Below are positions 1 through 9,700 of a DNA stretch of 64,000 bases, one piece after another; the stretch's first letter is position 1; each line of letters begins with the position of its first letter. The DNA is from Granulicella sp. WH15. GTDB taxonomy: Bacteria > Acidobacteriota > Terriglobia > Terriglobales > Acidobacteriaceae. Where the stretch lies: positions 2,170,001 to 2,234,000 of the forward strand of contig NZ_CP042596.1 of assembly GCF_009914315.1 (NCBI RefSeq). Direction: 5' to 3'. The notes under the pieces were generated by a model. That model searched no databases and was not told where the DNA came from. It was given only the letters and a program-made list of their open reading frames with translations. Both the position numbers and the translations under genes were made by a program.

Positions 1-725
1 GTCGGCCATGTCTCTGAACCTGGTTGGCCCGGCTCGGGAATGGTCCAGAAACGCCACGCTTCCCTGCCCGTCTTTGCATCGAAGGCTGCTACGAAGCCAC
101 GAACACCGTCGTCTCCGCCAGAGGTGCCGACAAGGATCTTATCCTTCACGACGAGCGGCGCACTGGTGGCTCCGTAGTTGCGATTGTCGAAGGCGTAGGG
201 GACATCCCAGATAAGATTGCCGCTTCGCGCGTCGAGGCAAAGCAGGTGGGCGTTGTCGGTCTCCATATAGATGCGCGTGCCGAGTACTGCTACGCCGCGA
301 TTGATGTGGCCTGAGGCATCGTCGATGAGCCCTTGTGAGATGGGCCGCTCGTGATGCCATAGGGTCTTGCCGGTGGTTGCGTCCAGTGCGTACGCGTCGT
401 TGGAGCCAGTAACAAACATCACTCCCGCAACAACGACCGGAGTGACCTGGAGGATGCCCGCGTTGCGGCTGTGGAAGACCCACTGCGGGCTGAGGTGGTG
501 AGCATTCTCGGGAGTCACCTGCGTGAGACTGCTATAGCGACGGCCAGTATAGTCGCCGTTATAAGAGGGCCAGTCCTCATCGACGGGCTGCTTCATTAGG
601 TCGGCAGTCGTGACGTTGACGATGCCGTTATGGCTGCTTTGCTTGGGAGTGGAAGACCTAGTCTGGGAGATTAATGGGGAAGATAGAAAAGAAGCGAGTG
701 CCAGTAGCTTGAAAGCAACGTTCAC
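1..725 (-). CDS. PQQ-type quinoprotein beta-propeller dehydrogenase (C-terminus outside window)
   Basis: Partial gene; the C-terminal part lies beyond base 1. The start is a GTG at 725 that overlaps the TGA of the upstream lactonase gene by 4 bases (GTGA), so translation is probably coupled. The first ~20 residues form a signal peptide (MNVAFKLLALASFLSS). The mature protein opens with WPSYNGDYTGRRYSSL and then shows propeller blades with repeated 'YALDATTGKTLWHHE' and 'LLCLDARSGNLIWD' motifs, typical of PQQ-dependent methanol/ethanol-type dehydrogenases and BamB-like propellers. It should act in the periplasm, passing electrons to the cytochrome c encoded two genes upstream. Substrate cannot be told. 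The same architecture recurs at 31162-32751. Confidence 0.85.
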   Translation of the reverse strand, partial: MNVAFKLLALASFLSSPLISQTRSSTPKQSSHNGIVNVTTADLMKQPVDEDWPSYNGDYTGRRYSSLTQVTPENAHHLSPQWVFHSRNAGILQVTPVVVAGVMFVTGSNDAYALDATTGKTLWHHERPISQGLIDDASGHINRGVAVLGTRIYMETDNAHLLCLDARSGNLIWDVPYAFDNRNYGATSAPLVVKDKILVGTSGGDDGVRGFVAAFDAKTGREAWRFWTIPEPGQPGSETWP

Positions 726-1687
726 GGACGTACCGCCTTTGCCGGATAGGAAAGATGCCCTTGCACTTTCGTCGGAAGGGTGTAGACAAAATGACCTGCG
801 GTCAGGAAGAGGGTAGAGTTTTTGGCGTCGCCCCATGTCAGGTTGGCAGGTTGATGCGGAAGAAGAACGGTGCCGAGATGTTTACCAGTGGGGCTCCACA
901 CCCATACTCCACCCGGGCCAGTTACGTAGAGATCGCCTTTTTTATCCGTCTTCATGCCATCCGGGACGCCATCACTTCCTAGTACATTTTCATCGGCAAA
1001 GATCGTTCCATCGCTCAACGCTCCCTTGTGAAAGCGATAGCGTCGAATATTCTTCTGCGCGGTGTCATCTATATAGAGAAACTTACCATCTGGAGAAAAT
1101 GCCAGGCCGTTCGGCTGCTGGAGGTCTTTCGTCAACAGCGAAATATTACCCTTTGCATCGAGTCGATAAACACCCTGGAATGGAGTCTCCTGCTTTTCGC
1201 CCTTTACGAGATCGAGCGTCGGATCGGTGAAGTAAATCGCCCCATCGGGGCCGAGAGTTACATCGTTGGGACTGTTCAGACGTTGCCCGTTGTAGCGATC
1301 TACCAGTACGTCGTAGGTCTTCATGTCGGGTGAGAGACGGATGATCGCTCGAAGCACGCTGGCGGTTACGAGCAGGCGATGCTCACGGTCAAAGGTACTG
1401 CCATCAGGATCGCCAAGCTGGATCAACTCATCGCGATGTCCATCAGGGTAAATTCGATAGATCCAGTTCTTTGTTTCATCACTTACAAGCAGCGAACCAG
1501 TAGGCTCCCATACTGGACCTTCGGTAAAGCCGAAGTCTTTGCCCATAGTGTTGAGCGTTGCGCCGCGATCGAATAGCTTCCAGAAGCCAGGATCTTCGGC
1601 TTTTAGTTCGAACCTTGGTTCGGGTGCTTTTTGCTGAGCTGCCAGCGGCAAAGCAAGGAGAAGCGTCATGCAGAAAAGACGTCTCAA
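722..1687 (-). CDS. SMP-30/gluconolactonase/LRE family protein, secreted
   Basis: 321 residues with a short signal peptide (MRRLFCMTLLLALPLAAQQ). The body is a six-bladed SMP-30-like propeller: FTEGPVWEP near residue 54 supplies the usual metal-binding Glu, RLNSPNDVTLGPDG near 136 the Asn-Asp pair, and LAFSPDGKFLYIDDT the catalytic-Asp strand. Family members hydrolyse aldonolactones or related lactones using a divalent metal. It overlaps the cytochrome gene upstream (ATGA, 1684-1687) and the quinoprotein gene downstream (GTGA, 722-725), so all three are one operon. In that setting it most likely opens the lactone made by the quinoprotein. The substrate is inference. Confidence 0.88.
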   Translation of the reverse strand: MRRLFCMTLLLALPLAAQQKAPEPRFELKAEDPGFWKLFDRGATLNTMGKDFGFTEGPVWEPTGSLLVSDETKNWIYRIYPDGHRDELIQLGDPDGSTFDREHRLLVTASVLRAIIRLSPDMKTYDVLVDRYNGQRLNSPNDVTLGPDGAIYFTDPTLDLVKGEKQETPFQGVYRLDAKGNISLLTKDLQQPNGLAFSPDGKFLYIDDTAQKNIRRYRFHKGALSDGTIFADENVLGSDGVPDGMKTDKKGDLYVTGPGGVWVWSPTGKHLGTVLLPHQPANLTWGDAKNSTLFLTAGHFVYTLPTKVQGHLSYPAKAVRP

Positions 1688-2496
1688 TTGTTCCTCCGTC
1701 GTGCAGGCTTGGCGGGTGCATCTGCAGCCGAAGTTACAAGGTAACTCGCGAGGTCATCCAGCTCCTTCGTTGAAAGGCGGGTGCTATAGTCTCTGGGATG
1801 AAGAGAGTGGTCGGTGTGTTTCACGTCTGTCAGCTTCGACTTGTCGAATGTGCGCCAACGACCGTCTTTCGTCTGAACTGTGATCTGGAAGTTATCTTCT
1901 GCGCGCGCTACTCCGATAACATGCTCGCCATTCGGAAGCAGCAGATCTACCACCGTCGAGGTAGAAGCCAGAACGGCATCCGGCCTGGTGATGGCGAGTT
2001 GAATGGAGTCCTGCGTGATGCCGCCAGCGTAGTCGGTCAGATCGGAGGCTATGTATCCACCTTCGCCCTTCACCATGTGGCACTGCGAACACTCGGCGCG
2101 ACCGAAGAAAAGCGCACGGCCAGCCGATGGATCACCACTGATCTTCGTGATCGAAGTCTTTCCCTGCAAGATGCGGAGATGAGCAACGACATCCTTCACT
2201 ATCGGGTCGCCAAGGTATGCGAATCCGGGCATTCCAGAGCCGGGCACGCCTTTCTTCACGATGGATTCCAGGTCATTGTCTGACAGGGCAACGATATTAC
2301 GCGCAGTTGCGATGTTGGGGGCCCGTTCTCCCCCGCGTCCGTCCGAGCCGTGGCAGCCGGAGCAGTTCGTAGAAAAAGTACGCTCACCCGTCTCAACATG
2401 AGATGAGATCAGCGTCGACGGTGATTGTGCATGGTTCGCAAGGCAGGCTACAGAGGCAAGCAAAGCAGCGCAAATAGAGAGTAAAGGGCGATTCAA
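1684..2496 (-). CDS. secreted diheme c-type cytochrome
   Basis: 270 residues, first gene of the three-gene operon. A signal peptide (residues ~1-23) precedes two haem c attachment sites, CSGCH near residue 45 and CSQCH near residue 136. The second haem domain is followed by a small beta-rich segment (NGEHVIGVARAEDNFQI...) with a terminal SLHP-type motif, the layout of the 'putative heme-binding domain' (TIGR02603-like) cytochromes. It should accept electrons in the periplasm from the quinoprotein encoded downstream. A proline/arginine-rich tail (AKPARRRNN) ends the protein. The cytochrome at 30301 has the same two-haem plus beta-segment design, so the two are probably paralogues. Confidence 0.87.
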   Translation of the reverse strand: MNRPLLSICAALLASVACLANHAQSPSTLISSHVETGERTFSTNCSGCHGSDGRGGERAPNIATARNIVALSDNDLESIVKKGVPGSGMPGFAYLGDPIVKDVVAHLRILQGKTSITKISGDPSAGRALFFGRAECSQCHMVKGEGGYIASDLTDYAGGITQDSIQLAITRPDAVLASTSTVVDLLLPNGEHVIGVARAEDNFQITVQTKDGRWRTFDKSKLTDVKHTDHSLHPRDYSTRLSTKELDDLASYLVTSAADAPAKPARRRNN

Positions 2497-2561
2497 AGTG
2501 CAAACTCCTCGAAGAAGGCCGGACCAGAGATAATACTGGAAGTAAAGCCGGGTGCCATGAT

Positions 2562-4343
2562 CTAGTAAGGGGGTTGTTCTGGGATCGCCTGTCCGTCCGC
2601 ACGTGGGTCGGAGGCGCCAAAGTTCACTCCTAATGTGTCATCGTGCATCGCGACATTTCCGCGGCCCATCACCATCGAATAACGTGGCACGAGATTGATC
2701 TGGTGTCCCTGTAAAGCGAGCTTCTCAAGAACTTCCTTCGGATAGCCATCTTCAATATTCACGCTGCAACCAGAGTTACCCTTATTGAATCGAGCAGCAT
2801 CCATCGCGGCCTGAATATTCATGTCGAAATCAACGACATTTGCAACAAACTGCGCATGCGCCTGAGCCTGGTTAAAGCCTGACATGATACCGAAGCCGAT
2901 CGTGACGCCATCCTTTTGCATCATGGCAGGGATGATGGTGTGCAGGGGACGCTTATGGCCTGCCAGGGAATTGGGCTGTCCGGGTTGCATGTAAAAGCCG
3001 CTTCCGCGGTTTTGTAGAACAAAGCCGGTGTGCTCAGGAACAAATCCGGAGCCAAAGTTTCCGGCATTGGATTGGATTAGGGAGACTACCATGCCATCAC
3101 GATCCACTGTGGCTAAGTAGGTCGTGTCACTCTGCAACTTATCGAGTTGCTCCTTACGATCTGAAGGAAGCACCGCACAGTTCGCTTTGTCCGTAATACC
3201 GGCTGCGCGTTCTTTCGCTAACTCCTTGGAGATAAGTTTCTGGGTAGGGATATCTTCGACATTCGGATCGCCGACATAGTGCAGCATATCGGCATAGGCC
3301 AGTGCCTTGGCTTCCATCTCGATGTGCAATGTTTTGGCCGAGTCATGGCCCCATTCACGTAACGGATATCTTTCCATCACATTCAACATGGACAAGGCTG
3401 CAATTCCCTGCGTATTTGGAGGTGTTTCGTAGACGCGCCAGCCGTGGTAGGTCGTGGAGACAGGTTCAATCCACTCCGGCTTGTAATCCGCAAGATCGGA
3501 CTTAGTCATGAACCCATTGTTCTCTTCAGAGACCTTCACAATAGCGTCCGCAATAGGTCCTCGATAAAAAGCATCCGCCCCCTTTTGTCCAATCATGCGA
3601 AGACTATTCGCGATGTCTGGGTTACGAAACATCTGTCCGATTTTCGGATAGGTGCCGCTCGGTAGAAAGACTGAAGTAAAAGCCGGCCGGTCTTTATAGG
3701 GCATACCATACTGATCCCAGTTAGCAGAGTCAGTCTCTGTAACGGGAAATCCATTTTCAGCTAGCGCAATGGCTGGCGCCAGATCAACAGAAAGCGGTAG
3801 TTTGCCAAATCTCTTATGCAGTGCCTCCCATCCCGCGACGGCACCAGGAACGGTAATGGCGTAGATACCGTCTCCATTCATAGTAGTGATGCCTTTGGCC
3901 TTCATTGCATCAATGGTCTCATTCTTCGGAGACCACCCACTGGCATTGATGGCATAGGTCTTCTTTTGCTTAGGATCCCAGATGATCGCAAAGAGATCGC
4001 CACCAATGCCATTCATCATCGGTTCAATCACGCCAAGTGCTGCATTAGCCGCTATAGCTGCGTCGACCGCATTACCTCCTTTAGCCAGAATGCTTGCACT
4101 GGCTTGCGAAGCAAGCGTCTGCAGAGTCGCGGCGATTCCATACTTGTTAATCGTCATGGAGAAAGCGTTGTCGCGTGAGGGCTCGTGAGGGTGCTTGCGT
4201 GAGTCACGAATAAAGCCACCGGCACCATTGGGTGCGGGAGCTCCTGCCGTTGGTGCAGAGTTAAACTGCGCATTTGCTAATGGAGCAATGGCCAGATATG
4301 CGAGAGAAACAAAGCCGACCAAGCGAAGACAACGAAAAAACAT
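2562..4343 (-). CDS. ggt: gamma-glutamyltransferase, secreted
   Basis: 593 residues, full family length, with a signal peptide in the first ~25. The N-terminal half carries ILAKGGNAVDAAIAANAALGVIEPMMNGIGGD, the hallmark of the GGT large subunit. The autoprocessing site is the DTTYLATVD segment, where the Thr after the Asp-Thr becomes the N-terminal nucleophile of the small subunit; the following His of classical enzymes is Tyr here, as in YwrD-like members. SGFVPEHTGFVLQNRG follows. It cleaves or transfers gamma-glutamyl groups, for instance of glutathione, outside the cytoplasm. It stands 65 bases upstream of the cytochrome operon on the same strand; co-transcription is possible but not shown. 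Confidence 0.92.
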   Translation of the reverse strand: MFFRCLRLVGFVSLAYLAIAPLANAQFNSAPTAGAPAPNGAGGFIRDSRKHPHEPSRDNAFSMTINKYGIAATLQTLASQASASILAKGGNAVDAAIAANAALGVIEPMMNGIGGDLFAIIWDPKQKKTYAINASGWSPKNETIDAMKAKGITTMNGDGIYAITVPGAVAGWEALHKRFGKLPLSVDLAPAIALAENGFPVTETDSANWDQYGMPYKDRPAFTSVFLPSGTYPKIGQMFRNPDIANSLRMIGQKGADAFYRGPIADAIVKVSEENNGFMTKSDLADYKPEWIEPVSTTYHGWRVYETPPNTQGIAALSMLNVMERYPLREWGHDSAKTLHIEMEAKALAYADMLHYVGDPNVEDIPTQKLISKELAKERAAGITDKANCAVLPSDRKEQLDKLQSDTTYLATVDRDGMVVSLIQSNAGNFGSGFVPEHTGFVLQNRGSGFYMQPGQPNSLAGHKRPLHTIIPAMMQKDGVTIGFGIMSGFNQAQAHAQFVANVVDFDMNIQAAMDAARFNKGNSGCSVNIEDGYPKEVLEKLALQGHQINLVPRYSMVMGRGNVAMHDDTLGVNFGASDPRADGQAIPEQPPY

Positions 4344-4825
4344 GCTGTCAAAACTCCTTTTAAAAATTGAATAAGCGTGACGTAGATCATGTTTAGCTAG
4401 GAGTCTGCACTAGCTTGAACACGCAGGACTAAAGCTCTCACCTGACAAGATTCAGCACGTCGCTGGAGGCTGGAAACAGCTCAGGTATTAGATATCTTTT
4501 AGCGTAACGTGTTCCCGATTCCATATCATTTGCTAAAACGGTGCATAGGTGGAATGTCCTATGTTTGCGTATTTATTTAGAGTGTTCACATCTATTGCAT
4601 CCGTGGCTTGACTGCCAGCCATAATGCGAATAGGACATATGTCCGTAGACGCTGCGATCACACTATTGCTAGTCTCGCGTAAATCTTCATAGCTATAAGT
4701 TTTGTTTCGTCAGTACCCTCTGTTTAGAGGACAATACTGGACTTTTACGGCCCAGCTTTCTTGCTTGAAAATGTCTTTGATTTCCTTGCGATCTAAAAAG
4801 GTAGCCCATCCAGACACGCATAACG
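4344..4825. other. AT-rich non-coding stretch
   Basis: No frame with recognisable protein similarity or gene-like codon use in either strand. Base composition is clearly more AT-rich than the neighbouring genes, and it leads into pseudogene scraps, so it probably belongs to the same decayed insertion zone near tRNA-Ser. The promoter of the gamma-glutamyltransferase gene should lie at its left end but I cannot point to convincing -35/-10 boxes. Confidence 0.5.
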
Positions 4826-4948
4826 GGAGTCACCTTTAGGGTTTAGACGGATAGTAAAGGTTATTACGGCTTTACTGCTTTTGATGTTGGTTCATACACG
4901 GTTACAGTAACTCTTAGCGGCTTTCAAACTGAGAAAATCAATCACATT
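4826..4948 (+). pseudogene. scrap of a TonB-dependent receptor N-terminal (carboxypeptidase-regulatory-like) domain
   Basis: Reading from 4826 gives GVTFRV, a stop codon (TAG 4844-4846), then TDSKGYYGFTAFDVGSYTVT and VTLSGFQTEKI before a stop at 4949. The pattern 'TD-x-x-G-x-Y-x-F ... VGSYTVTVTLSGFQT' is that of the CarboxypepD_reg-like domain found at the start of Oar-type TonB-dependent receptors, which are numerous in Acidobacteria. There is no start codon, signal peptide or barrel, so this is a degraded fragment. The assignment rests on pattern recognition of about 35 residues. Confidence 0.5.
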
Positions 4949-5064
4949 TAAAATAGATGCAAACTCATCGGTCCGAAATGACATAGCTCTCCGGATGGGA
5001 AGTGTCAGTGAGACCGAGCAGGTAACAAGCAACCCAGTACAGATAGAGATGCAGGGCACGCATT

Positions 5065-5451
5065 TCAGGAGATTGTCGAGGTCCACGTCCGACGCCTTGA
5101 GGCTGAAGGCCTCGTTGATGCGACAGCCCCTATCCAGCAACAAGAGCGCGCGCAAGTGCAATCGCTGCCGTTAGAAGTTCTTTTCGGGAGGCCACGCACG
5201 ATAAACTGGACTTGAGGTTCGGACAGCGTAGGGAGGATATTCTGCGGCTCTTTCAGTTGTTGCATACGTGAGTGGGTGCATCCCGAGCCGCACTTGCGCT
5301 CCCAGCCGCTCGCCCAATGCAGGTAGGCGTTGATTGCCCGAATGGCGACGTTGTAGCTGGTCTCTTTCAAACCTTTCTCGCGCATCCGCATCACGTTTGC
5401 TTCAATTGTAGCTTCGCTTCGTCTTAGGCGGGCGAGTCGGACGGAAGCCAT
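5065..5451 (-). pseudogene. broken tyrosine recombinase/integrase fragment
   Basis: From an ATG at 5451 the frame reads a core-binding (SAM-like) domain: MASVRLARLRRSEATIEANV, then 'AIRAINAYLHWASG' and 'LPTLSEPQVQFIV'. Near 5160 the similarity jumps to another frame, which gives 'HLRALLLLDRGCRINEAFSL' and 'KASDVDLDNLL', the beginning of the catalytic domain of XerC/D-like recombinases around the first catalytic Arg (GCRINEA). Nothing resembling the rest of the catalytic domain (H-x-x-R, Tyr) follows. So it has both a frameshift and a C-terminal truncation. It sits 150 bases upstream of tRNA-Ser. Confidence 0.72.
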
Positions 5452-5602
5452 TTAAAGGCGTGGGGGTATCAGCGGACGGTATTGTCCGAAACGTTGTGCA
5501 GGTATCGTCTTTCTCTTGTAAACTCTATAAAGTGGCTCAACGGGAAACCTCCTAAGCGTGTTACCTTCTTGGGAGTCGTTTCGTGTAAGCTGTTGATAAT
5601 GA

Positions 5603-5690
5603 GGAGAGATGGCCGAGTGGCTGAAGGCGCACGCTTGGAAAGCGTGTATACCGCAAGGTATCCAGGGTTCGAATCCCTGTCTCTCCGCCA
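5603..5690 (+). tRNA. tRNA-Ser(GGA)
   Basis: The acceptor arms GGAGAGA (5603-5609) and TCTCTCC (5680-5686) pair, followed by discriminator G and an encoded CCA (5688-5690). The anticodon arm CACGC-TTGGAAA-GCGTG gives anticodon GGA. A class II long variable arm (TATACCGCAAGGTAT) and the T-arm CAGGGTTCGAATCCCTG are present, as expected for serine. The flanking integrase relics suggest this tRNA has served as an integration site. Confidence 0.97.
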
Positions 5691-5819
5691 TCACCTAGTA
5701 ACCAATTTTAAATTTAACAACTTGCGGAAAACTTCAATAGCTTACTACCAGAAGTTGCTACCAGTTTTGCGGAAGTGGTTGCGTCATAATCGCCGGTATT
5801 AGCCCCAAGAGGGCTTTAC

Positions 5820-6682
5820 ATGAAGTCACCGGTTCAGCTATATCTGTGCATCCGACTCCCTGACGGATCCCACCCCTATCTGAAGGCCACATATGCGGCC
5901 AACGGTTGCCTTCGGCCCAACCACGCAATCCATCGAGGTCGCGCCACTGAGTTTTCAGGCTCGATCTACTGCCTCCGCTATGCCAATAACAGCAAGCGAG
6001 TATGAGAGCCTGTCGGGCCTGATGGCTCGATAGCACTAGCCAAGCTCCACCAAAAGACACTAGATCTCCAGAGCGGGAGTGAGCAGCCAGAGATTCCAAA
6101 CTCGGGAGTACCACCCGATGTTCCTATCCCCTCAGCAGAATCACCAGAACCCGCAACTTCGCCGAACAAAAAGCTGCTGAATGAGGCCATCTCCGAATAT
6201 CTCCTGGAGATGAAGCAACACCGGTCGCACAAGACCTATCGCGCCTATAGAAAGACTCTCCACCTCTTTAGTCCGGCGTCCGACAAGACTGGCAAATCTT
6301 CCCCGAAAATTTGCTGATCGCTCGTTGGATCAACTCATCCGAACGGACATCATCGAGCCCATCGAGTTTCTGAGGAAGCGGGGAAACTCACCACGAACCA
6401 TCCGCAACCGTGTCGATTACCTCCAGATTTTCCTGCATCATTTTGGCCTGACATCCCTCCTCAAAGGGAAAGACCTACCCAAATACACCGAAAAGAAGGT
6501 CCGGGCCTATAGTGGCGACCAGTTGGCTAAGCTTTTCGAACACGCCACTCAGGACGAGTCAGACCTTCTGCACTTTTTCCTTTGTACTGGTACGAGAGAC
6601 CAAGACCCCTAAGGACGAGGAGGAAGGGGGAGTCACGGTGCTGGGATCGATAGTTGATGAGTCTGGCGGAAAATTACGGTAG
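5820..6682 (+). pseudogene. degraded tyrosine-type integrase downstream of tRNA-Ser
   Basis: From ATG 5820 the frame encodes MKSPVQLYLCIRLPDGSHPY and continues to 'ANNSKRV', where TGA (6003-6005) most likely replaces a Trp codon because the same frame continues with 'EPVGPDGSIALAKLHQ' and 'SEYLLEMKQHRSHKTYRAYR'. Around 6280-6325 a frameshift moves the similarity to the frame reading 'DQLIRTDIIEPIEFLRKRGN' and 'LLHFFLCTGTRDQ', a core-binding domain and the start of the catalytic domain. A further jump leaves only 'KTPKDEEEGGVTV' up to a stop at 6682, so most of the catalytic domain is deleted. At least one nonsense mutation, one frameshift and one internal deletion are therefore visible. It lies 130 bases past the tRNA 3' end, the usual place for an integrase of a tRNA-targeting element. 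Confidence 0.75.
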
Positions 6683-6757
6683 AGTGCGATATCGTGGAAC
6701 AGTCACTCGAGCGCTTCACGTCGTCCATGAAACCAGCCAATCCGTTTAGGTGAAAAT

Positions 6758-9700
6758 ATGCTCTCGCCTTTTCTTTCGATTCGCGCAGCACGGGTTGCCG
6801 CTTTTGTCATAATCGCCGTAGCCGCCTCCATTTTCGTCGCGCAGCGTGCATGGGCCCTGGGTCAAGAGCGTTACGTCCAATTCTCGTCGGCCCCCGGCAG
6901 TTTCACCATCGTCAACGCGAACACAACGGCGACGATCTACGTTGATCCGAAGGATTGGCCAGGTGTCTTCCGAGCCGCCAACGATCTCTCCAATGACATC
7001 AAAGACATCACCGGCAAGACGCCCAGGGTCATCTCCAGCGCCAAAGTTACTGATCGTAACGTCATCATCATTGGTACCGTCGGGAGGAGCGAGATCATCG
7101 ACCGGCTGGTCGCTGCGCACAAGATCGATGTCTCGGCCATCCGGGACAAATGGGAGTCGTATTTCACACAGGTGGTTCGGAACCCTCTGCCGGGGGTTGA
7201 TTCGGCCCTGGTCATCTGCGGCTCCGACAAACGCGGCTCCATCTACGGTGTCTACGATCTCTCGGAAGAGTCCGGCCAGTCGCCCTGGTATTACTGGGCC
7301 GATGTGCCTGCCAAGAAACATGCCGAGCTCCACGTGAAGGCGGGCAAGTTCTTGGTGGGAGAGCCCTCCGTTAAGTATCGCGGCATCTTTTTCAACGATG
7401 AAGCCCCATCCCTATCCGGCTACATCCACGCCAAATACGGTGATGTCCCGCAGAACAGTGACCCTGCCAAGGGGGCCATCATACCTGCCGGTGTCGCCAA
7501 CTACGGTCACGAGTTCTACTCGCACGTCTTCGAGCTGCTGCTTCGATGCAAGGGGAATTATCTTTGGCCAGCCATGTGGAACAACGCGTTCAACGAAGAC
7601 GACCCGGCGGACGCAGCCACGGCCGATATGTTTGGTATCGTCATGGGCACCAGCCACCAGGAGCCCATGCTTCGCGCCCAGAAGGAATGGGACCGCCTGC
7701 CCCGCTCCGTGACCGGAGGATCATGGAACTATGCAACGCACTCCGACGTGCTGGACCGATTCTGGCGAGACGGCCTTACCCGGAACAAGAACTACGAAAG
7801 CATCATCACCATGGGCCTGCGCGGCGAGAACGACTCCGCCATGGTCCAGGGCACGGATCAGGCCATTGATCTCCTCAACAAAATTATCCCCGCCCAGCGC
7901 AAGATTATCGGTGAGGCCATCAATCCCGATGTCAGCAAGGTTCCGCAGATGTGGAATCTTTACAAGGAGGTCCAGAACTACTACGAGACCGGACGCCTGC
8001 ACGCTCCAGACGACATCACCCTTCTCTGGGCCGAAGACAACAACGGGAACATTCGCCGTCTCCCCACCGACGAGGAACGCAAACGTTCGGGTGGCGCCGG
8101 TATCTACTATCACTTCGACTACCACGGCGGACCTACCGATTACCGCTGGGTCAACACCAGCCCTATCTCCCGCGTCTGGGATCAGATGTCGCTGGCCAAA
8201 CAGTACAGTGCCGATCGGATATGGATCGTCAATGTCGGCAAGTTCAAGAATATTGAATTTGCCATCGATTATTTTCTCAACCTCGGCTGGAATTCGAACA
8301 GGTGGACCAACGACACCATGCGCGAATACACGCGCCTATGGGCTACACGCGAGTTCGGCTCCGAGCACGCCAGCGAAATCGCCGACATCATGACGCTTTA
8401 TACGAAGTTCAACGGACGGCGCAAGCCGGAACGTCTGGCCACCAGCACCTACAGCGTGGCGAACTATAACGAGGCTGAGACGGTCGCCAACGATTACAAC
8501 GCACTGGCCTCCAGGGCAGAAGCACTCTCCAGGCTCTTGCCGAAAGACCAGCAGGACGCCTTCTACGAACTGGTGCTCTTCCCCGTCAAAGCCTGCGCCA
8601 ACCTCACCGAAATGTATGTCGCTGGCGCGAAGAACGAGCTTTACGCCCAGCAGGGTCGCATCAGTGCCAACGACTTCGCCGATATGGCCCGCAGAGACTA
8701 TGCCAACGACGCCGCGCTGATGAAGCACTACAACACGGAGTTTGCCGGTGGCAAGTGGGATCACTTTCAGGACGACGTCCACATCGGCTATACCAGCTGG
8801 GCCGAACCCCGTGCTCCCAGCATGGCGCAGATTCATCTCACCTCGGTGCCTATTGCGAACACTCCGGCACTCGGCGTCGCCGTTGAGAACTCCGCTGCCG
8901 CGTGGCCTGGCGGTGAGGGGGAACCCATCCTGCCCAGGTTCAACTCTATCGCCCAGCAGCGGCGCTATATCGACGTGTTCAATCGTGGCACCGGCGCGGT
9001 CCAATATACCGCCACGCCCAGTGATCCATGGATCGTTCTATCTGCCGTTCGAGGTTCTGTAGCGAAGGAGGAACGCCTCTGGGTCAGCATTGACTGGTCG
9101 AAGGCTCCTCAAGGCGCCGCCTTTGGCAGCGTGAAGATTGCACATGGCGACACGGCGGTGAACGTCAAAGTTGACGCCATCTCTGCTGCCGACGTCACCC
9201 GCGATACGCTCACCGGTTTTGTCGAAGATGGCGGCGTCGTTTCCATCGAGCCCGAACACTACACAAGCAAGGCCGACATGGGCGACCTGAAATGGATCAG
9301 AGTCGAGGACTACGGCCGGACTCTCTCTGCCATGCGCGGGCAGGGGCCGGTGGATTTTGGTCCTTTGTCGCCTCCTCAAGAATCGCCCCGCCTGGAGTAC
9401 AAGACCTACTTCTTCACCTCCGGGGAGGCGACTGTCTACAACGTTCTCGCCCCCAATCTTGCGTTCATCCCTGGTCGCGATCTGCGCTTTGCCGTCTCCA
9501 TTGACGATCAGACGCCTGCGATGGTGACGGGGGTACCGACGACCATTGTTGCCGCTGCCTCACCGCGGGACGGCAATGAGTGGGAGAAGAACGTGAAGGA
9601 CGAAGCTCGCATCGTCTCCGCCAAAGTCCAGATTCCCTCCTCTGGCTACCACACGCTTAAGGTATGGATGGTCGATCCGGGTATCACCCTGCAGAAGATT

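Noticed and set aside
5603..6760. Direct repeat of the tRNA-Ser 3' end as an attachment site
   Set aside because: I found no second copy of the tRNA end downstream in the window by eye, so an element boundary cannot be set.
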